Positions 62,818 through 64,000 of a stretch of 64,000 bases of DNA are shown piece by piece; positions within the stretch are counted from its first letter, which is position 1, and each line of letters begins with the position of its first letter. The DNA lies in assembly GCF_900109045.1 (NCBI RefSeq), contig NZ_FNYL01000014.1, positions 62,001 through 126,000 of the forward strand. The letters are read 5' to 3'. The position numbers and the translations under genes were made by a program. Origin of the DNA: Dyadobacter sp. SG02. Its GTDB lineage: Bacteria > Bacteroidota > Bacteroidia > Cytophagales > Spirosomataceae. Under the pieces are notes generated by a model. It saw only the letters and a list, made by a program, of their open reading frames with translations, made no database searches and had not been told where the DNA came from.

Positions 62818-64000
62818 TTACAATGCCCGGGTGTAACCGTCCGACTTCTGCTTTTCCAGCAGCACTTTCAGCTCCTTCACAATTTCAGGTTGCTTTCAAA
62901 CAGATTGGTTGTTTCCTGCGGATCATTTTCTATGTCATAAAGCTGTCCGTCGGGATCGGAGGCTTCGCCTTTGGACGACCAGCCGCCACTTCCTTTGCCA
63001 TCGATGAATTTCCATTTGCCGCGTCGGATCGCGAACATGCCGTCGATCGAATGATGGATAATGCTTGATCTCACGGGGGCTGGGCTGCCCGCCGCATGAT
63101 CATTTGCATTTCGCAATAATGGCGCGAAGCTGAAACTATCCTGACCGGCATTCCGGTCGAGCTTCTGGCCGGTGATGGAAGCCAGCGTCGCCATAATGTC
63201 TGTCAGGCAGATGGTCTGACTCGTTTTCGCACCTTTCCTTACAACCGCAGGCCAGCGCAGAATGAACGGAACACGGTGGCCGCCTTCCCAGATGTCCGAT
63301 TTTTCACCGCGGTAAATGTAGTTCGCGTGGTGTGCCGGGTAGATTTCCTTATCACCGGGTTTCCAATCGGCGCCATTGTCGGATGTGAAAATGACGAGCG
63401 TATTGTCGGTAATGCCCAGGCTGTCGAGCGTGTGCATCACCGCGCCCACCACGGCATCGGTATGATGCACAAAGTCACCATATATTCCGGCCTTTGAGCT
63501 GCCTTTGTGTGCTTCGGACGGCAGCCACGGCGTATGTGGACTGGATAATGGCAGGTACAAAAAGAAGGGCTTGGATTGGTTTCGGGTGGCGCCGACAATA
63601 AAATTCTTCGCTTCCTGACCAAAAACGTCCAGCGTTTTTTGCAAATCAAAATTTTGCGAACCCTTACCGTCGCGCCAGAACACGCCGCGCGGTGTTTTGT
63701 TGCCGGCAATATCCGTTATGCGCGGGTCGGCGGGCTTGCCATTTTGGAGGTAAATGTAAGGGGCAATGTCGAGCGAGGCCGGGATAATGTAGCTGTAATC
63801 GAAGCCCAGGTCGTTGGGGCCGGCGGTAATGCCTTTTTCGAGCGCGAGGTTTTCGCTTCTAGTCCAATCCACATCGAGTTCGGCCTGGTTCACGGCTTTG
63901 GCGGCATCGGCTTTCACCCAGTCCAGGCCAAGGTGCCATTTGCCGATCACGCCCGTACGGTAGCCGGCTTTTTTCATCAGATCCGCTACCGTAAAGCGGT
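62818..64000 (-). CDS. type I sulfatase, N-terminus outside window, C-terminus frameshifted
   Basis: The frame runs in from the right edge (RFTVADLMKKAGYRTGVIGK and on) through GFDYSYIIP, PFFLYLPLSSPHTPW, VIFTSDNGADWKPG and FAIRRGKWKFIDG, all typical of the sulfatase domain. The CxPxR motif lies beyond the window. The frame stops at 62877-62879 after FESNLKL. One base more near 62888 would restore NPEIVKELKVLLEKQKSDGY and end at 62818-62820, the usual sulfatase tail, so about 22 residues are cut off by a one-base deletion or a sequencing error. The domain itself is complete, so the enzyme may still work. Coordinates include the out-of-frame tail. Confidence 0.8.

Overview
The window looks like a piece of chromosome from a Bacteroidota bacterium of the order Cytophagales, most like Dyadobacter or a close relative (inference from gene families, not from a search). 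The signs are two SusC/SusD pairs, TonB receptors with a carboxypeptidase-regulatory N-terminal domain, FGly-type sulfatases, a fused CusA-TolC metal pump, promoters that fit the Bacteroidetes TTTG-N19-TAnnTTTG pattern, few Shine-Dalgarno sites, and many palindromic intergenic repeats. No rRNA, tRNA, CRISPR array, transposase or phage gene was seen. Several start codons were moved from the longest reading frame to an internal ATG that begins a signal peptide or a conserved domain.

Layout. 1-7.7 kb: cut-off MutS-like membrane protein, small membrane protein, TPR lipoprotein-like protein, a five-PAS/GAF sensor protein without an ATPase domain, an outer-membrane protein, a metallophosphoesterase lipoprotein and a coiled-coil protein. 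7.8-13.9 kb: heavy-metal efflux locus (small exported protein, CusA-TolC fusion, CusB-type adaptor). 14-24.5 kb: sulfatase, a type II toxin-antitoxin pair whose PIN toxin is frameshifted, TonB receptor plus DUF4397 lipoprotein, TlpA-like thioredoxin, DsbD-alpha-like protein and di-haem cytochrome c peroxidase. Three copies of a GTCTAC-N7-GTAGAC palindrome sit upstream of the sulfatase, TonB and TlpA genes. 24.6-30.9 kb: TetR plus TolC/adaptor/RND drug pump, with the same TAAACA-N-TGTTTA box before tetR and before tolC. 31-33.5 kb: small membrane protein and a LytS/LytTR two-component pair.

34-55.4 kb is the centre of interest: a sugar-acid utilisation locus. It has two SusC/SusD pairs, three Tat-exported enolase-superfamily dehydratases (one ManD/RspA-like, one of unknown substrate, one with the full D-galactonate dehydratase residue set), a LacI regulator, a haem-containing PQQ dehydrogenase, and a tight kinase-aldolase-MFS operon (dgoK-dgoA-ACS transporter) ending in a GNAT. 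Read together this suggests oxidation and dehydration of a sugar in the periplasm, import of the 2-keto-3-deoxy acid, then cytoplasmic phosphorylation and cleavage to pyruvate and glyceraldehyde 3-phosphate. A perfect TTTAATCGATTAAA palindrome lies between the -33 and -7 elements of the first SusC promoter, as expected for LacI control.

The locus is interrupted by unusual non-coding DNA: a 1.2-kb composite (10-bp tandem arrays in inverted orientation around fifteen 52-bp direct repeats, 41202-42436) and a six-copy 69-bp array (51991-52354) whose palindrome shows compensatory base changes. 55.7-64 kb: a HigBA-type toxin-antitoxin pair between two 111-bp copies of the GNAT gene end, a lipoprotein, a DUF4932-like protein, an LtaS-like phosphoglycerol transferase, an HxlR/SDR divergent pair, DoxX, a PLDc_N membrane peptide, and a cut-off sulfatase with a frameshift near its C-terminus.
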